Shown here piece after piece: positions 1 to 8,222 of a DNA stretch of 47,650 bases. The DNA is from an uncultured Eubacterium sp. (GTDB lineage Bacteria; Bacillota; Clostridia; Lachnospirales; Lachnospiraceae). The position numbers were made by a program, and so were the translations under genes. Position 1 is the first letter of the stretch, and each line of letters starts with the position of its first letter. The notes beneath the pieces are model-generated. The model was not told the origin of the DNA. It saw nothing but the letters and a program-made list of their open reading frames with translations, and searched no databases. The stretch is from contig USBB01000018.1 of assembly GCA_900552795.1 (NCBI GenBank), positions 1 to 47,650 of the forward strand. Direction: 5' to 3'.

Positions 1-469
1 GTGAATCTGTTGCAGGCTGAGTCTGTGTTTCCTCTGCAGAATTTGAAGCAGTTTCTGTTTCAGACTGCTGGCCTGTCTGAGTCTCTCCTTCACCTGCTGT
101 ATTATCATCAGATTCATCACTGTTTGTCACATTACTGCCGTCACCGACATAATTTACAATTCTGTCTGCCCTTGCGACATTATTATGCTTATCTTTTGCA
201 ACATACTTTACTCTCGCTGAGTTTCCGTTTTCCATAACAATAACAGATTCAACCATAACATATGATGAAACGTCACCATCTTTATCATCAATTGCAGTCA
301 CTCCTTCAAGAAGCACCGATCTGTCCTCTCCCTGATGATATGTTATTGTATTTTGACTTACAGTGATTTCAGGAGCTTTCTTATCTCCCGACGTTATTGA
401 AAACACACCAAAGCACAAAAGTATAACTATAACAATAAGGCATACTGTAATATATATTTTACTTTTCAA
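1..469 (-). CDS. Membrane-anchored Ig-like (DUF5011-type) protein, C-terminus cut by window edge
   Basis: Partial gene of 156 visible codons; the C-terminus lies beyond base 1. No ATG is available in frame, and a GGAGG lies 6 bases before a TTG at 467-469, so TTG is taken as the start. Residues 5-26 form a hydrophobic helix that would anchor the protein with its C-terminus outside. Residues 33-105 resemble a bacterial Ig-like/DUF5011 module, including the typical DDKDGDVSS stretch and a closing YVAKDKHNNVA. After that comes a low-complexity tail rich in Ser, Thr, Glu and Gln, probably a wall-spanning linker. It starts 42 bases after the tyrosine kinase gene with no hairpin between, so it is probably co-transcribed with it. 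The function is unknown; a role at the cell surface is inferred from the layout alone. Confidence 0.75.
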   Translation of the reverse strand, partial: MKSKIYITVCLIVIVILLCFGVFSITSGDKKAPEITVSQNTITYHQGEDRSVLLEGVTAIDDKDGDVSSYVMVESVIVMENGNSARVKYVAKDKHNNVARADRIVNYVGDGSNVTNSDESDDNTAGEGETQTGQQSETETASNSAEETQTQPATDS

Positions 470-511
470 CCTTACCCTCCACTCATATCTTTCAAATTAA
501 TCTAAATGTAT

Positions 512-1294
512 TTATTTCTTTACCATTGTGCTGCTCTTTACAGATTGCGCTGTTTTGACCTGGGAAACCGGTGTTGTTTTAAGTTTTTTCTCATCATTTC
601 CATAATATTTACCATAATACTTGCCATAGTATTTACCGTAATATTTACCATAATATCCGTTCTCGCTTAAATCAACCTTATTAAGAACAGTACCTATAAT
701 CCTTATCTTTGTCTTCTTAAGCTGCTCCATTACATTCTGTGCAAACTTATAACTTACTGAATTTGCTGCGATAACAACAACTGCCGCATCACATGACTGC
801 GCAATTATGGCTGCATCTATAACACTTCCGAGCGGCGGCGTATCCACAATTATATATTCATAATTTGCCTTAAGTCTTCTCATCATATCCCTGAAATAAT
901 CGCTGTCAAGAAGCTCTGCAGGATTTGGAGGTACAGGACCAGATAAAACCATATCAAGACCCGTGTTATTTGTGTGGTAAATAACCTCTGACAAATCACA
1001 CTGTCCTGCAAGATAATGCGTCACACCTTTAATTGCCTTACGGATTTTATATCTTCCTACAAGAACTGATTTTCTTAAATCAAGATCAAGAAAAAGGACT
1101 TTTTTACCACTCTCTGCCATAGATAAAGCAAGATTAAACGAAACTGTTGACTTACCCTCGTTAGGAGAACAGCTTGTAAACATAATCACCCTGTTTTCCT
1201 TACCGCTAAGCATTATATTAGTTCTTAAATTTTTATAGCTTTCCTGTGACTGATAATCTGTTCTTTTTAACTTCTCTATATTGATAGTTTCCAT
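512..1294 (-). CDS. CpsD/CapB-type bacterial tyrosine kinase (polysaccharide export regulator)
   Basis: A 260-residue cytoplasmic BY-kinase. The P-loop is SPNEGKST (residues 43-50), Walker A' is VLFLDLDLR (66-74) and Walker B is IIVDTPP (148-154). Members of this family autophosphorylate on a C-terminal tyrosine cluster and, with a CpsC-type membrane activator, control chain length and export of capsule or exopolysaccharide. The cluster here is extreme: residues 213-232 are YGKY-type repeats holding ten tyrosines, followed by a Lys/Ser/Thr-rich end. It lies 6 bases downstream of the CpsC-like gene, the usual pairing. The split CpsC and CpsD arrangement, rather than one fused Wzc protein, fits a Gram-positive organism. 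Confidence 0.93.
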   Translation of the reverse strand: METINIEKLKRTDYQSQESYKNLRTNIMLSGKENRVIMFTSCSPNEGKSTVSFNLALSMAESGKKVLFLDLDLRKSVLVGRYKIRKAIKGVTHYLAGQCDLSEVIYHTNNTGLDMVLSGPVPPNPAELLDSDYFRDMMRRLKANYEYIIVDTPPLGSVIDAAIIAQSCDAAVVVIAANSVSYKFAQNVMEQLKKTKIRIIGTVLNKVDLSENGYYGKYYGKYYGKYYGKYYGNDEKKLKTTPVSQVKTAQSVKSSTMVKK

Positions 1295-1300
1295 CAGTGC

Positions 1301-2047
1301 TTAGCCTCTCTTTCCAAATAAACCTATCTTTTTGCTTTTTTTCATACCATTATATTCTTCTTCCGTTATAGGAATAAGAGCAAGAGTACTTGTTCCAAGA
1401 TACTTTTCTACATCATCAGAATTTTTTATTGTATCATCAAGCAAAAATCTTATAATGATAACTGCCATTGCTGCAACTGCTCCAAGAATTGCACCAATTG
1501 CCGCGTTTTTTGTTGTATTAGGACTTGATGGTGCTGACGGTACACGTCCATACTGTATTACCTCAACGCCCTCTATCTTCATTACTGATGTAATTCGCTT
1601 TGCAGATACATCTGCTATTGCATCAACAAGCTGTTTTGCAAGATATGGATCCTCATCTGTAACTGTTACCGTAAGAACTCGTGAATCAGTCTCAATCTTA
1701 CAGTTTATCTTACTTATAAGTTCATCAGATGTCATGTCAATTCCCAAATCACTTATAACCTGATCTACAACCGGAAGACTTGTCACAAGAACCTTGTAAT
1801 CCTTTACAAGCTGTGTAGAAGCATTAATATCATTTACTGTTGTAGTAGTACTGTTCTGTCTGTTAACAATATATAATCTTGTATATGACTGATAAAGAGG
1901 TGTAATAAACGCTTTTGTGCCTATTATAGCTACAGTTCCCAAAATAAGCGCAGCCAATATAATAATCCATAACTTTGATACTAACAGCCTCATTATCTGC
2001 ATCAAATCGATTTCAACTTCTCCATCAAATTTTTCCTGTTTTTCCAT
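1301..2047 (-). CDS. CpsC/Wzz-type chain-length determinant and kinase activator
   Basis: A 248-residue protein of the Wzz family. The longer reading frame begins at a TTG at 2062, but AGGAGG sits five bases before the ATG at 2045-2047, so MEKQEK is the chosen start. Transmembrane helices lie at about residues 26-46 and 180-203. The second is preceded by the Pro/Ser-rich VPSAPSSPN motif typical of the family, and the loop between them would be outside the cell. A short cytoplasmic tail should contact the kinase encoded immediately downstream. It has its own predicted promoter (2113-2140) and follows a hairpin after the LCP gene. It is distinct from the larger Wzz-like protein at 20553-21959. 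Confidence 0.92.
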   Translation of the reverse strand: MEKQEKFDGEVEIDLMQIMRLLVSKLWIIILAALILGTVAIIGTKAFITPLYQSYTRLYIVNRQNSTTTTVNDINASTQLVKDYKVLVTSLPVVDQVISDLGIDMTSDELISKINCKIETDSRVLTVTVTDEDPYLAKQLVDAIADVSAKRITSVMKIEGVEVIQYGRVPSAPSSPNTTKNAAIGAILGAVAAMAVIIIRFLLDDTIKNSDDVEKYLGTSTLALIPITEEEYNGMKKSKKIGLFGKRG

Positions 2048-2112
2048 GAATTCCTCCTGCAATTATTATGTAAAATCTATGCATAAAATTCCACTTATAA
2101 GCATACCATATA

Positions 2113-2140
2113 ATTATACTCAATTTTCAAAAAAACGCAA
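2113..2140 (-). promoter_or_regulatory. Predicted sigma-A promoter for the cpsC-cpsD-like operon
   Basis: On the minus strand the -35 is TTGCGT (2135-2140), the spacer is 16 bases and the -10 is a perfect TATAAT (2113-2118). Transcription would start near 2106, leaving about 60 bases of leader before the ATG at 2047. The -35 is weak, so strength is uncertain. Confidence 0.55.
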
Positions 2141-2159
2141 CTGATTTTTATGCAAAGAA

Positions 2160-2188
2160 TGCGGCAGTTTTAATTTAAAACTGCCGCA
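2160..2188 (-). terminator. Hairpin after the LCP gene
   Basis: A perfect 12-base inverted repeat, TGCGGCAGTTTT pairing across a TAATT loop, lies 18 bases after the LCP stop codon. The T-run following it on the minus strand is weak (TTCTTTG), so it may be a partial terminator or a 3'-end stabiliser. Confidence 0.55.
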
Positions 2189-2205
2189 CTTTGATTTAAG
2201 ATTAT

Positions 2206-3741
2206 TTAATTGGCTGACGTAGCATTTTTCTTGGTTTCGGCCTCAACAGCCTTTGCATCTATAACTTCATTATTGTGAATTTTTTCAAATAAAGTCTTTG
2301 CAGTAGCTATTGTATCTTCATAAGGTATTAATACCGATGATCTTAAGCTTGAAGAGTATGTGCTTTTTGAATCACCATATCCATCAACGCTGTATGTCTG
2401 GAAATCCCATGATGGATTTTCAGATAACTGCATCTTTGCTAAATCTGATATCTCACTGTATGGCATATCTGTCGCAATATTTTCTGATACTGCATTTAAG
2501 ATACCTGTATAATTCTTAAGTATGGCAGGTGAACACAGCTTATTAATAAGAGCCTCTATAATAATCATATTATTCTTACCGCGCTGCTTATCTCCCTCTC
2601 CAAAGGAATATCTCTCTCTCGCAAATCCTAAGGCCTGCTCACCATTTAAGTGATTCTCGCCTTTTACAATGTGAGTGTTATAATGGAGTGTATCAAATTC
2701 ATAATCCGAATTCACCGTAATTCCTCCAAGTTTATCAATAATCTCAATAAAACCTGAAAAATTAACTCTTACATAATAATCAATATTGATACCGTATAGC
2801 ATACTCAACGTATCTACAGACACGTTTACGCCATATGAACCTGCATGTGTAAGCTTATCACGCACACCTTTAGAGATACTCAACGGAACATAATAATCTC
2901 TCGGCGTATTTACAAGAAAAATCTGATGTGTCTTAAAATTAATCGTCGCAATAATATTGACATCACTTCTGCTGTTAACGCTCGGCTTTCCCTTTACGTC
3001 GACACCGCTTATGTAAACTGTCATTATATCTTTGTTAAGTCTTACATTTTCGTCATCATCTTTATCATTTTTTATCTCGAATTCTTTTGAAAATATAACA
3101 CGTGTCTTATTCTCAAAATCTTCATATCCCTCCATCTGACTTATAACGCCCACATGTGCTTCGTCTAACAAAACTGCATCGACCTTTTTGTCGTAAAGAG
3201 CGTCAGCCACATCTGTAATACCGGAATAATCCTTATATGTAAGCTTCACAGAAGAGTCCTTTTTAATTTCATTCATCATAAGCTCTGTAGTATGATTATT
3301 GACATCTTCTATCTTGCCGCATGTTTTATTGTTTAAGTCTTTAAGTTCATTTACTGTGCTGTCCTTTAACACATATATGCTTACCTTTGAAGTTGTTGTA
3401 TCTTCACCGGACATCTTCTCAAGCGCACCCTTTGTTACATTCAGATAAACACAACCTGTAATAAGAACTATTGTCATAACCAAAGAAAGTATCTTTGTCA
3501 TAATTCCCGGCACTTTCCATCTCTGTGTTATAAACACCAGAACTGACATAAGCACCAAAACAATGCCAATCAGCACCTCATAAACCATAGGCACTAACGA
3601 TACCACATGCAAAAACACCATAAATATTATAGAAACCATGAGCTGTATAAGACTCATTCCAATGCCTGTTATAGTTAGCATCTTCTTGATTTTCTGCTGT
3701 CTTGCACGCTCTCTTCTTGACATTTTTTTCTTTTTACTCAT
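2206..3741 (-). CDS. LytR-CpsA-Psr (LCP) family glycopolymer-peptidoglycan ligase with extra domain
   Basis: LCP enzymes attach undecaprenyl-linked glycopolymers such as teichoic acids and capsule to peptidoglycan outside the membrane. The ATG at 3741 is preferred to a GTG one codon upstream, because GAGGG lies six bases before the ATG. A Lys/Arg-rich N-terminus is followed by about three hydrophobic helices (roughly residues 20-110). The C-terminal half is the LCP domain: an Arg-Ser-Asp (SRSDV), TPRDYYVPL, LTHAGSYGV and ALGFARERYSFGEGD carry the conserved arginines and acidic residues. Between helices and LCP domain, about residues 130-225 read like a fragment of a family 3 solute-binding fold. 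It has its own promoter and would act on the polymer made by the operon at 9.4-22 kb; that link is inferred. Confidence 0.9.
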   Translation of the reverse strand: MSKKKKMSRRERARQQKIKKMLTITGIGMSLIQLMVSIIFMVFLHVVSLVPMVYEVLIGIVLVLMSVLVFITQRWKVPGIMTKILSLVMTIVLITGCVYLNVTKGALEKMSGEDTTTSKVSIYVLKDSTVNELKDLNNKTCGKIEDVNNHTTELMMNEIKKDSSVKLTYKDYSGITDVADALYDKKVDAVLLDEAHVGVISQMEGYEDFENKTRVIFSKEFEIKNDKDDDENVRLNKDIMTVYISGVDVKGKPSVNSRSDVNIIATINFKTHQIFLVNTPRDYYVPLSISKGVRDKLTHAGSYGVNVSVDTLSMLYGINIDYYVRVNFSGFIEIIDKLGGITVNSDYEFDTLHYNTHIVKGENHLNGEQALGFARERYSFGEGDKQRGKNNMIIIEALINKLCSPAILKNYTGILNAVSENIATDMPYSEISDLAKMQLSENPSWDFQTYSVDGYGDSKSTYSSSLRSSVLIPYEDTIATAKTLFEKIHNNEVIDAKAVEAETKKNATSAN

Positions 3742-3786
3742 CACTAACCCTCGATTTTGCTTAATAATGTAAATAATTAGAAACTA

Positions 3787-3815
3787 AGTATACTACTTTT
3801 ATTCCATTTTGTCCA
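3787..3815 (-). promoter_or_regulatory. Predicted sigma-A promoter for the LCP gene
   Basis: On the minus strand TGGACA (3810-3815), a 17-base spacer and TATACT (3787-3792) give a near-consensus promoter with a start near 3780, about 40 bases before the LCP start codon. The -35 abuts the stop codon of the preceding nucleotidyltransferase gene. Confidence 0.65.
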
Positions 3816-4769
3816 TTATACATCGTAAGTTTTATCAATCATTTTTAATTCTCTGAAAGTATCAATTTCTATTATATCATCAAATAAACATTCACGAATT
3901 TCAACACTGTATTCCGAGCCAAAAAACGCAAAAGGAACCTGATCCCAGTAACGTTCTTTTCCGCCGGGCATATCGAAAACCTTCTGTATATGTCCTGACA
4001 GCTTTTTACCATCCTCCTTAGACCAGTAAGAAATGCCTACTTCCTGATAAAGCTCTCTTCCGCTGTCCTTCATTTTTTCTGATATTTCACCGCCAACTTT
4101 CTGCTCCTGAATAATTCCGTTCTTAACCGTAAATATCCAGTCATCAGAACGCTCAACAGGTATTCCTAAGAAATTTGACGTATACTGATATTTTTTAATA
4201 AGCTTTTTATTATGCAAAAGTAAATCCGCTTCAAGCACATACGCATTTTCAAGAAGATCCTTTACACACATCGCTGATGATATATTGTTAGCTTCATTAT
4301 ATGCCGGATTTTCGATGAATTTTATCATAGGATACTTATATAAAAGCTGGTCAAACTGCTCTGCAAGATAACCTCTTACAATATATATTTCCTCAATCCC
4401 GGCTTCAACTATGGCATCAAGCAGGCCGTCGATAATACGGCTTCCGTTTACCCTTACCAGCGGCTTAGGTGTATTTAATGTTATCGGCACAAGCCTTGAA
4501 CCAAAGCCTGCTGCTATTATAATAGCTCTCTTGACCTTATATGGCTCTAATGCCTCAATACCCTTATCTGTAACTGCACCATCTGTTACATAACCTGACT
4601 CATCAAGTTCTTTTAAAACCTTATTAACTGTACCGAGTCCGTAGCCGGTTATTTTGGCAAGCTCTCTTTGTGAAATTTTATCTTTTTCTTCAATCAATAC
4701 GGTCATTATGTCAAATTGCTTTCTTGTCAGCTTACTGCTTTCTGTCTGATTGCTTACACTCATCTCCAT
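3816..4769 (-). CDS. Winged-HTH fused to a LicC-like (CTP-type) nucleotidyltransferase
   Basis: A 317-residue fusion. Residues 12-75 form a MarR/DeoR-like winged helix-turn-helix (RKQFDIMTVLIEE, then SQRELAKITGYGLGTVNKVLKELDE). From residue 79 it is a nucleotidyltransferase with AAGFGSR (86-92) and TPKPLV (100-105), plus an NPAYNEANNISS segment and an acidic EADL like LicC-type choline-phosphate cytidylyltransferases. Expected chemistry is CTP plus a phospho- or phosphono-compound giving a CDP- or CMP-activated head group; phosphocholine or 2-aminoethylphosphonate are candidates. GGAG lies seven bases before the ATG, which follows the permease stop by 3 bases. The HTH suggests control by its own substrate or product, which is inference. 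Other sugar-phosphate substrates are not excluded. Confidence 0.85.
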   Translation of the reverse strand: MEMSVSNQTESSKLTRKQFDIMTVLIEEKDKISQRELAKITGYGLGTVNKVLKELDESGYVTDGAVTDKGIEALEPYKVKRAIIIAAGFGSRLVPITLNTPKPLVRVNGSRIIDGLLDAIVEAGIEEIYIVRGYLAEQFDQLLYKYPMIKFIENPAYNEANNISSAMCVKDLLENAYVLEADLLLHNKKLIKKYQYTSNFLGIPVERSDDWIFTVKNGIIQEQKVGGEISEKMKDSGRELYQEVGISYWSKEDGKKLSGHIQKVFDMPGGKERYWDQVPFAFFGSEYSVEIRECLFDDIIEIDTFRELKMIDKTYDV

Positions 4770-4772
4770 TTT

Positions 4773-6389
4773 TTATCTCCATTCCCTATTTAATTTCAAT
4801 AAATGAAAAATACCTTTTATTATTAAGTTAACTGCAAGAATCATAAGTGATACTATTGCTGCACATTCAAGCTGAAGCTGAGCTTCAAACTGATTTATCA
4901 TAAGCGCAACCGGCTTATTTGCAGTATTTGCTAAAAATGATACCGCAGAAATTGTAATCATACAGTTTACAAAGAAATATGAAAACATTTCAAACAGTGT
5001 ATTTTTGCACATAGGTAAAAATACATCTTTTATCATATGTATTCTGTTGATTCCAAGCGTAAATGCAACTGCCTCAAGATTTTCATTAACCTTTGACAAT
5101 GAATTATAAATCATCAAATACGGTGATGCTATAAAATGCACAAGGTTTACCATAACTAGTATAATAATCGTTCCATAAACAGGACTTCCCTTAAATGTAA
5201 GCACATATGAAAGGCCGAGAACAATTCCCGGTATCGCTGCTGACGTCATCGCTGACAAATGAAGAAGCATAGAAGTCTTTGATTTCATTCTCGCAGACAT
5301 ATAAGCCGTAAGGAACGAAATAACTATACCTGCTAAGGAAACAAGAAGTGCGATTATTATAGAATTCAAAAGATAATCGTCTGCCCTAAGCCTTATTGCC
5401 TTCTGAAAATTATCAAGCGTAAAGCTCATATTATTAGGATAATCCTTTGCGAAAGCAAGTACTATAAATGAAAATATAGGAAGCAACGTATATAATGCAC
5501 AAAGTCCGCAAATCACATATGAAACGACTTTTTTAAGTTTTCCATTTGAAGGCTCATATTTTCTTGCAACAAAAGCACTGTTTCCTCTGTCCCTGTTTAT
5601 AATATCAATAATAAATGCTATAACTGCAGGTATAAGCAAGATTGAGCCATATACCGAACCCTTTCCGAAATCAAGCTGGCCTATTACCTGCTGATACATA
5701 ACTACAGGAACAGTCGTAAACTTGCCTCCGACCATAAGCGGTACACCGTAATCTGTAACTATAAGCGTAAACGTTGAAAATATTACCGTTATAAGCGGCT
5801 TTCTCATATACGGAAGCGTAATTGCCATAAACTGTCTTATTTTTGATAATCCAAGCACTTTTGCAGCCTCATAAGGAGTTCCATCCTCATATTTTATTAC
5901 GTCTGAAAACATAAGAAATGCCACAGGAAATGCGTAAAGCACAGATCCAAGCACAATTCCCTTAAGCCCGTATATTCCGAAATTCACATTAAACAGCTTT
6001 GTAAATATACCGTTATTTCCAAAAAGTATTACAAGCCCCATACCATTTGATATTGACGGAACAAGCATAGGAAGCACAAATAATATTGAAAAAAGTCCCT
6101 TAAACTTAATTTTTGTTCTCTCAACGCATATTGCCGCAACAAAAGCCAAAATTATTGTAATTACTGTCGCAATAACGGTTGCTATTAGTGAATTGCATAC
6201 CGATGACGCAAAATTAGGCGAAGATAAAACCCCACTTATACTTTTTGCATCCATATGTAAAAACATTCTTATGAGAGGCAGAAATACCATTGATATAAAA
6301 ATTGCCGCCAAAAGCAGCTTTGTTGTATCAGCCTTTCCAAAATGCAGTCCCTTTTTTCTTACTGCAATTTCTTTATTATTTCCATTCAT
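4773..6389 (-). CDS. ABC transporter permease, fused double domain (2-aminoethylphosphonate/Fe3+/thiamine type)
   Basis: A 538-residue protein with about twelve hydrophobic helices forming two tandem binding-protein-dependent permease domains. Each half has an EAA-type loop that docks to the ATPase: YEAAKVLGLSKIRQF near residue 172 and LEAVAFTLGINRIHMI in the second half. Fused permeases like this serve Fe3+ (SfuB/FbpB), thiamine (ThiP) and putative 2-aminoethylphosphonate (PhnV/PhnU-like) importers. Sequence alone does not settle the substrate. The HTH-nucleotidyltransferase gene 3 bases downstream favours an organophosphorus head group over iron or thiamine. GAGG precedes the start and the gene follows the ATPase stop by 2 bases, so coupling is tight. 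Confidence 0.9.
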   Translation of the reverse strand: MNGNNKEIAVRKKGLHFGKADTTKLLLAAIFISMVFLPLIRMFLHMDAKSISGVLSSPNFASSVCNSLIATVIATVITIILAFVAAICVERTKIKFKGLFSILFVLPMLVPSISNGMGLVILFGNNGIFTKLFNVNFGIYGLKGIVLGSVLYAFPVAFLMFSDVIKYEDGTPYEAAKVLGLSKIRQFMAITLPYMRKPLITVIFSTFTLIVTDYGVPLMVGGKFTTVPVVMYQQVIGQLDFGKGSVYGSILLIPAVIAFIIDIINRDRGNSAFVARKYEPSNGKLKKVVSYVICGLCALYTLLPIFSFIVLAFAKDYPNNMSFTLDNFQKAIRLRADDYLLNSIIIALLVSLAGIVISFLTAYMSARMKSKTSMLLHLSAMTSAAIPGIVLGLSYVLTFKGSPVYGTIIILVMVNLVHFIASPYLMIYNSLSKVNENLEAVAFTLGINRIHMIKDVFLPMCKNTLFEMFSYFFVNCMITISAVSFLANTANKPVALMINQFEAQLQLECAAIVSLMILAVNLIIKGIFHLLKLNREWR

Positions 6390-6391
6390 AT

Positions 6392-7168
6392 TTACGACCT
6401 CACATACTTAATAAGAGAGTCAACCTTTGTCTGAATATTATCAAGAACAAATTCCTTAATATAATCATCTGCCGGATTCTTAACTATATTTTCAGGAGTA
6501 TCTATCTGTACAACTTTTGATTTTCTCATAACCATTATTCTGTCAGACATTGCAAATGCCTCCTCCTGATCATGTGTGATATAAATCATTGTTGTACCGA
6601 ATTCTTTCTGAATATCCTTAAGAACCTTTCTTAAAGATATTCTTGTTGCGGCGTCAAGTGCAGACATCGGCTCATCAAATAAAATTACATCCGGATTCAT
6701 AACAAGTGTTCTTGCAATAGCTACTCTCTGCTGCTGTCCTCCTGATAACTGAATCGGCTTTTTATTTATATATTCCTTCAAACCCATATGTTCAATCATA
6801 TCCATAACACGACTGCGCACTTTTGCCTTAGCTTCGGCAGATTTATTTTCTTTTCTGATTTTAAGTGCATACTCTATATTTTCAAGTACAGTCATATTTT
6901 CAAACAGAGCATAATTCTGGAACACAATGCCTATACCTCTCTCGTAAGGCTTTGCATATGTTATGTCTTTTCCATCCTTAAGCACAGTTCCGCCTGTAGG
7001 CTCCAATAATCCCATAAGTATTCTTAAAATAGTAGTTTTTCCGCATCCCGACGGACCGAGTATTGATAAAAATTCACCCTTCATAACATTAAAGCTAACA
7101 TTATCAAGTGCACACTTTTCACCATACTGCATTAAAAGACTGTCTGCTGAAATTTTAACCTTTTCCAT
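6392..7168 (-). CDS. ABC transporter ATP-binding protein for the same importer
   Basis: A 258-residue ATPase of the PotA/FbpC/PhnT class. It has Walker A GPSGCGKT, the Q-loop VFQNYALFENMTV, signature LSGGQQQR, Walker B VILFDEPMSALD and the switch histidine in ITHDQEEAFAMSD. The protein ends shortly after the ATPase core, with no long C-terminal regulatory domain, unlike many FbpC and MalK proteins. The ATG at 7168 (MEKVKIS) is chosen because the longest frame runs back over the stop of the upstream binding-protein gene. An ATG three codons earlier is possible but leaves almost no spacing after AGAGGT. It energises import through the fused permease. Confidence 0.92.
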   Translation of the reverse strand: MEKVKISADSLLMQYGEKCALDNVSFNVMKGEFLSILGPSGCGKTTILRILMGLLEPTGGTVLKDGKDITYAKPYERGIGIVFQNYALFENMTVLENIEYALKIRKENKSAEAKAKVRSRVMDMIEHMGLKEYINKKPIQLSGGQQQRVAIARTLVMNPDVILFDEPMSALDAATRISLRKVLKDIQKEFGTTMIYITHDQEEAFAMSDRIMVMRKSKVVQIDTPENIVKNPADDYIKEFVLDNIQTKVDSLIKYVRS

Positions 7169-7187
7169 AATAATCATACCTCTTTTA

Positions 7188-8186
7188 TTAATACTTCCAC
7201 TTATCAAGCAGACGTTCTTTCTCTTCTATCGTATTGCTGCTCATGTCTGCGTATTTTATATCAGACGGATAATTGTCAAGCTTGTTATCAATATCCGTAA
7301 ATACCTTTTCAGGGAAAAACTTTTCATTTGTCTCATAAATAAACTTATTTACAAGAAAATCATACACTTTTTTAACGCTCGCATTTGTCTCTTTGCCTTT
7401 TATAACTGACTGTCCATACAATGTATAAGGAGAGCCCTCATCAAAAAACAATATCTTCAAAGGTGCGCCCTCATTAATCTTTACAACCGCATTACTTGTC
7501 ATTCCAAGTCCGATTGCAGCTTCCTTTTGTACAAGTGAATTTACAGGGCCTGAACCTGATGAAGTGTACTGTAAAATGTTTGGTGTAAGCTTATCAAAAT
7601 ATTCAAATGCTGCTTGCTCTCCCATTGCATTAACAAGACTTTTAAGGAACATATATCCTGTACCTGATGACTTTGGATTCGGCATTGAAATAAGTCCTTT
7701 ATATTCAGGCTTTAATAAATCCTCATAGCTTTTTGGCTCTGCAACACCTTTTTCCTTAAGAAGCTCTGTATTTACAATAATACCTCCGCCGACACGTATT
7801 TCCGGCATATAGTTATCACTTGCTTTAGTATCTTCAACATATTTGCTTCTGTCATACGAAGACAGATCAGCTAAAATTCCGGCATTGTCAAGCTGTGCCA
7901 GATAACCATATTCAAGCTCTGCAATAATATCACAATCCGTTGAAGTTCCCTCCGCCACAAGCTTGGCTGCAAGATTTCCGGTAGACATATATTCAACAGT
8001 CACGTCAATATCAGGAAACTCTTCCTTAAGTCTCTTATTAAGATATTCAACAACATAGTCCTCTGAACTTGTGTATACAAGAACCTTTTCCTTATTGCTT
8101 CCGCATCCTGCAAGAAGCGTTGGTACAGCTACCGCAGTCAATAAAGCTGCCGCAAAAAATTTCTTTGCTTTTTCAAATAATCTCAT
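7188..8186 (-). CDS. ABC transporter substrate-binding lipoprotein, copy 1
   Basis: A 332-residue binding protein with a lipoprotein signal: a charged start, a hydrophobic stretch, and lipobox LAGC with Cys28 as the lipidated residue. The mature part (VLVYTSSEDYVVEYLNKRL..., later NPKSSGTGYMFLKSLVNAMGE) belongs to the Fe3+/2-aminoethylphosphonate-type binding proteins. It is nearly the same as the protein encoded just upstream. The largest differences in the first half are at about residues 104-123 (SKYVEDTKASDNYMPEIRVG against SIYMEDTYVSDNYTVEIRSG). GAGG precedes the ATG. No Tyr-Tyr iron ligand pair stands out by eye, but iron binding cannot be excluded. Confidence 0.9.
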   Translation of the reverse strand: MRLFEKAKKFFAAALLTAVAVPTLLAGCGSNKEKVLVYTSSEDYVVEYLNKRLKEEFPDIDVTVEYMSTGNLAAKLVAEGTSTDCDIIAELEYGYLAQLDNAGILADLSSYDRSKYVEDTKASDNYMPEIRVGGGIIVNTELLKEKGVAEPKSYEDLLKPEYKGLISMPNPKSSGTGYMFLKSLVNAMGEQAAFEYFDKLTPNILQYTSSGSGPVNSLVQKEAAIGLGMTSNAVVKINEGAPLKILFFDEGSPYTLYGQSVIKGKETNASVKKVYDFLVNKFIYETNEKFFPEKVFTDIDNKLDNYPSDIKYADMSSNTIEEKERLLDKWKY

Positions 8187-8222
8187 TATTTACCTCATTT
8201 TCAATCACTTTTTCTTGAATTA

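Noticed and set aside
595..660. Short tandem DNA repeats that might suggest a CRISPR array
   Set aside because: The 12-base units are in frame within the kinase gene and encode its YGKY tail; there are no spacers.
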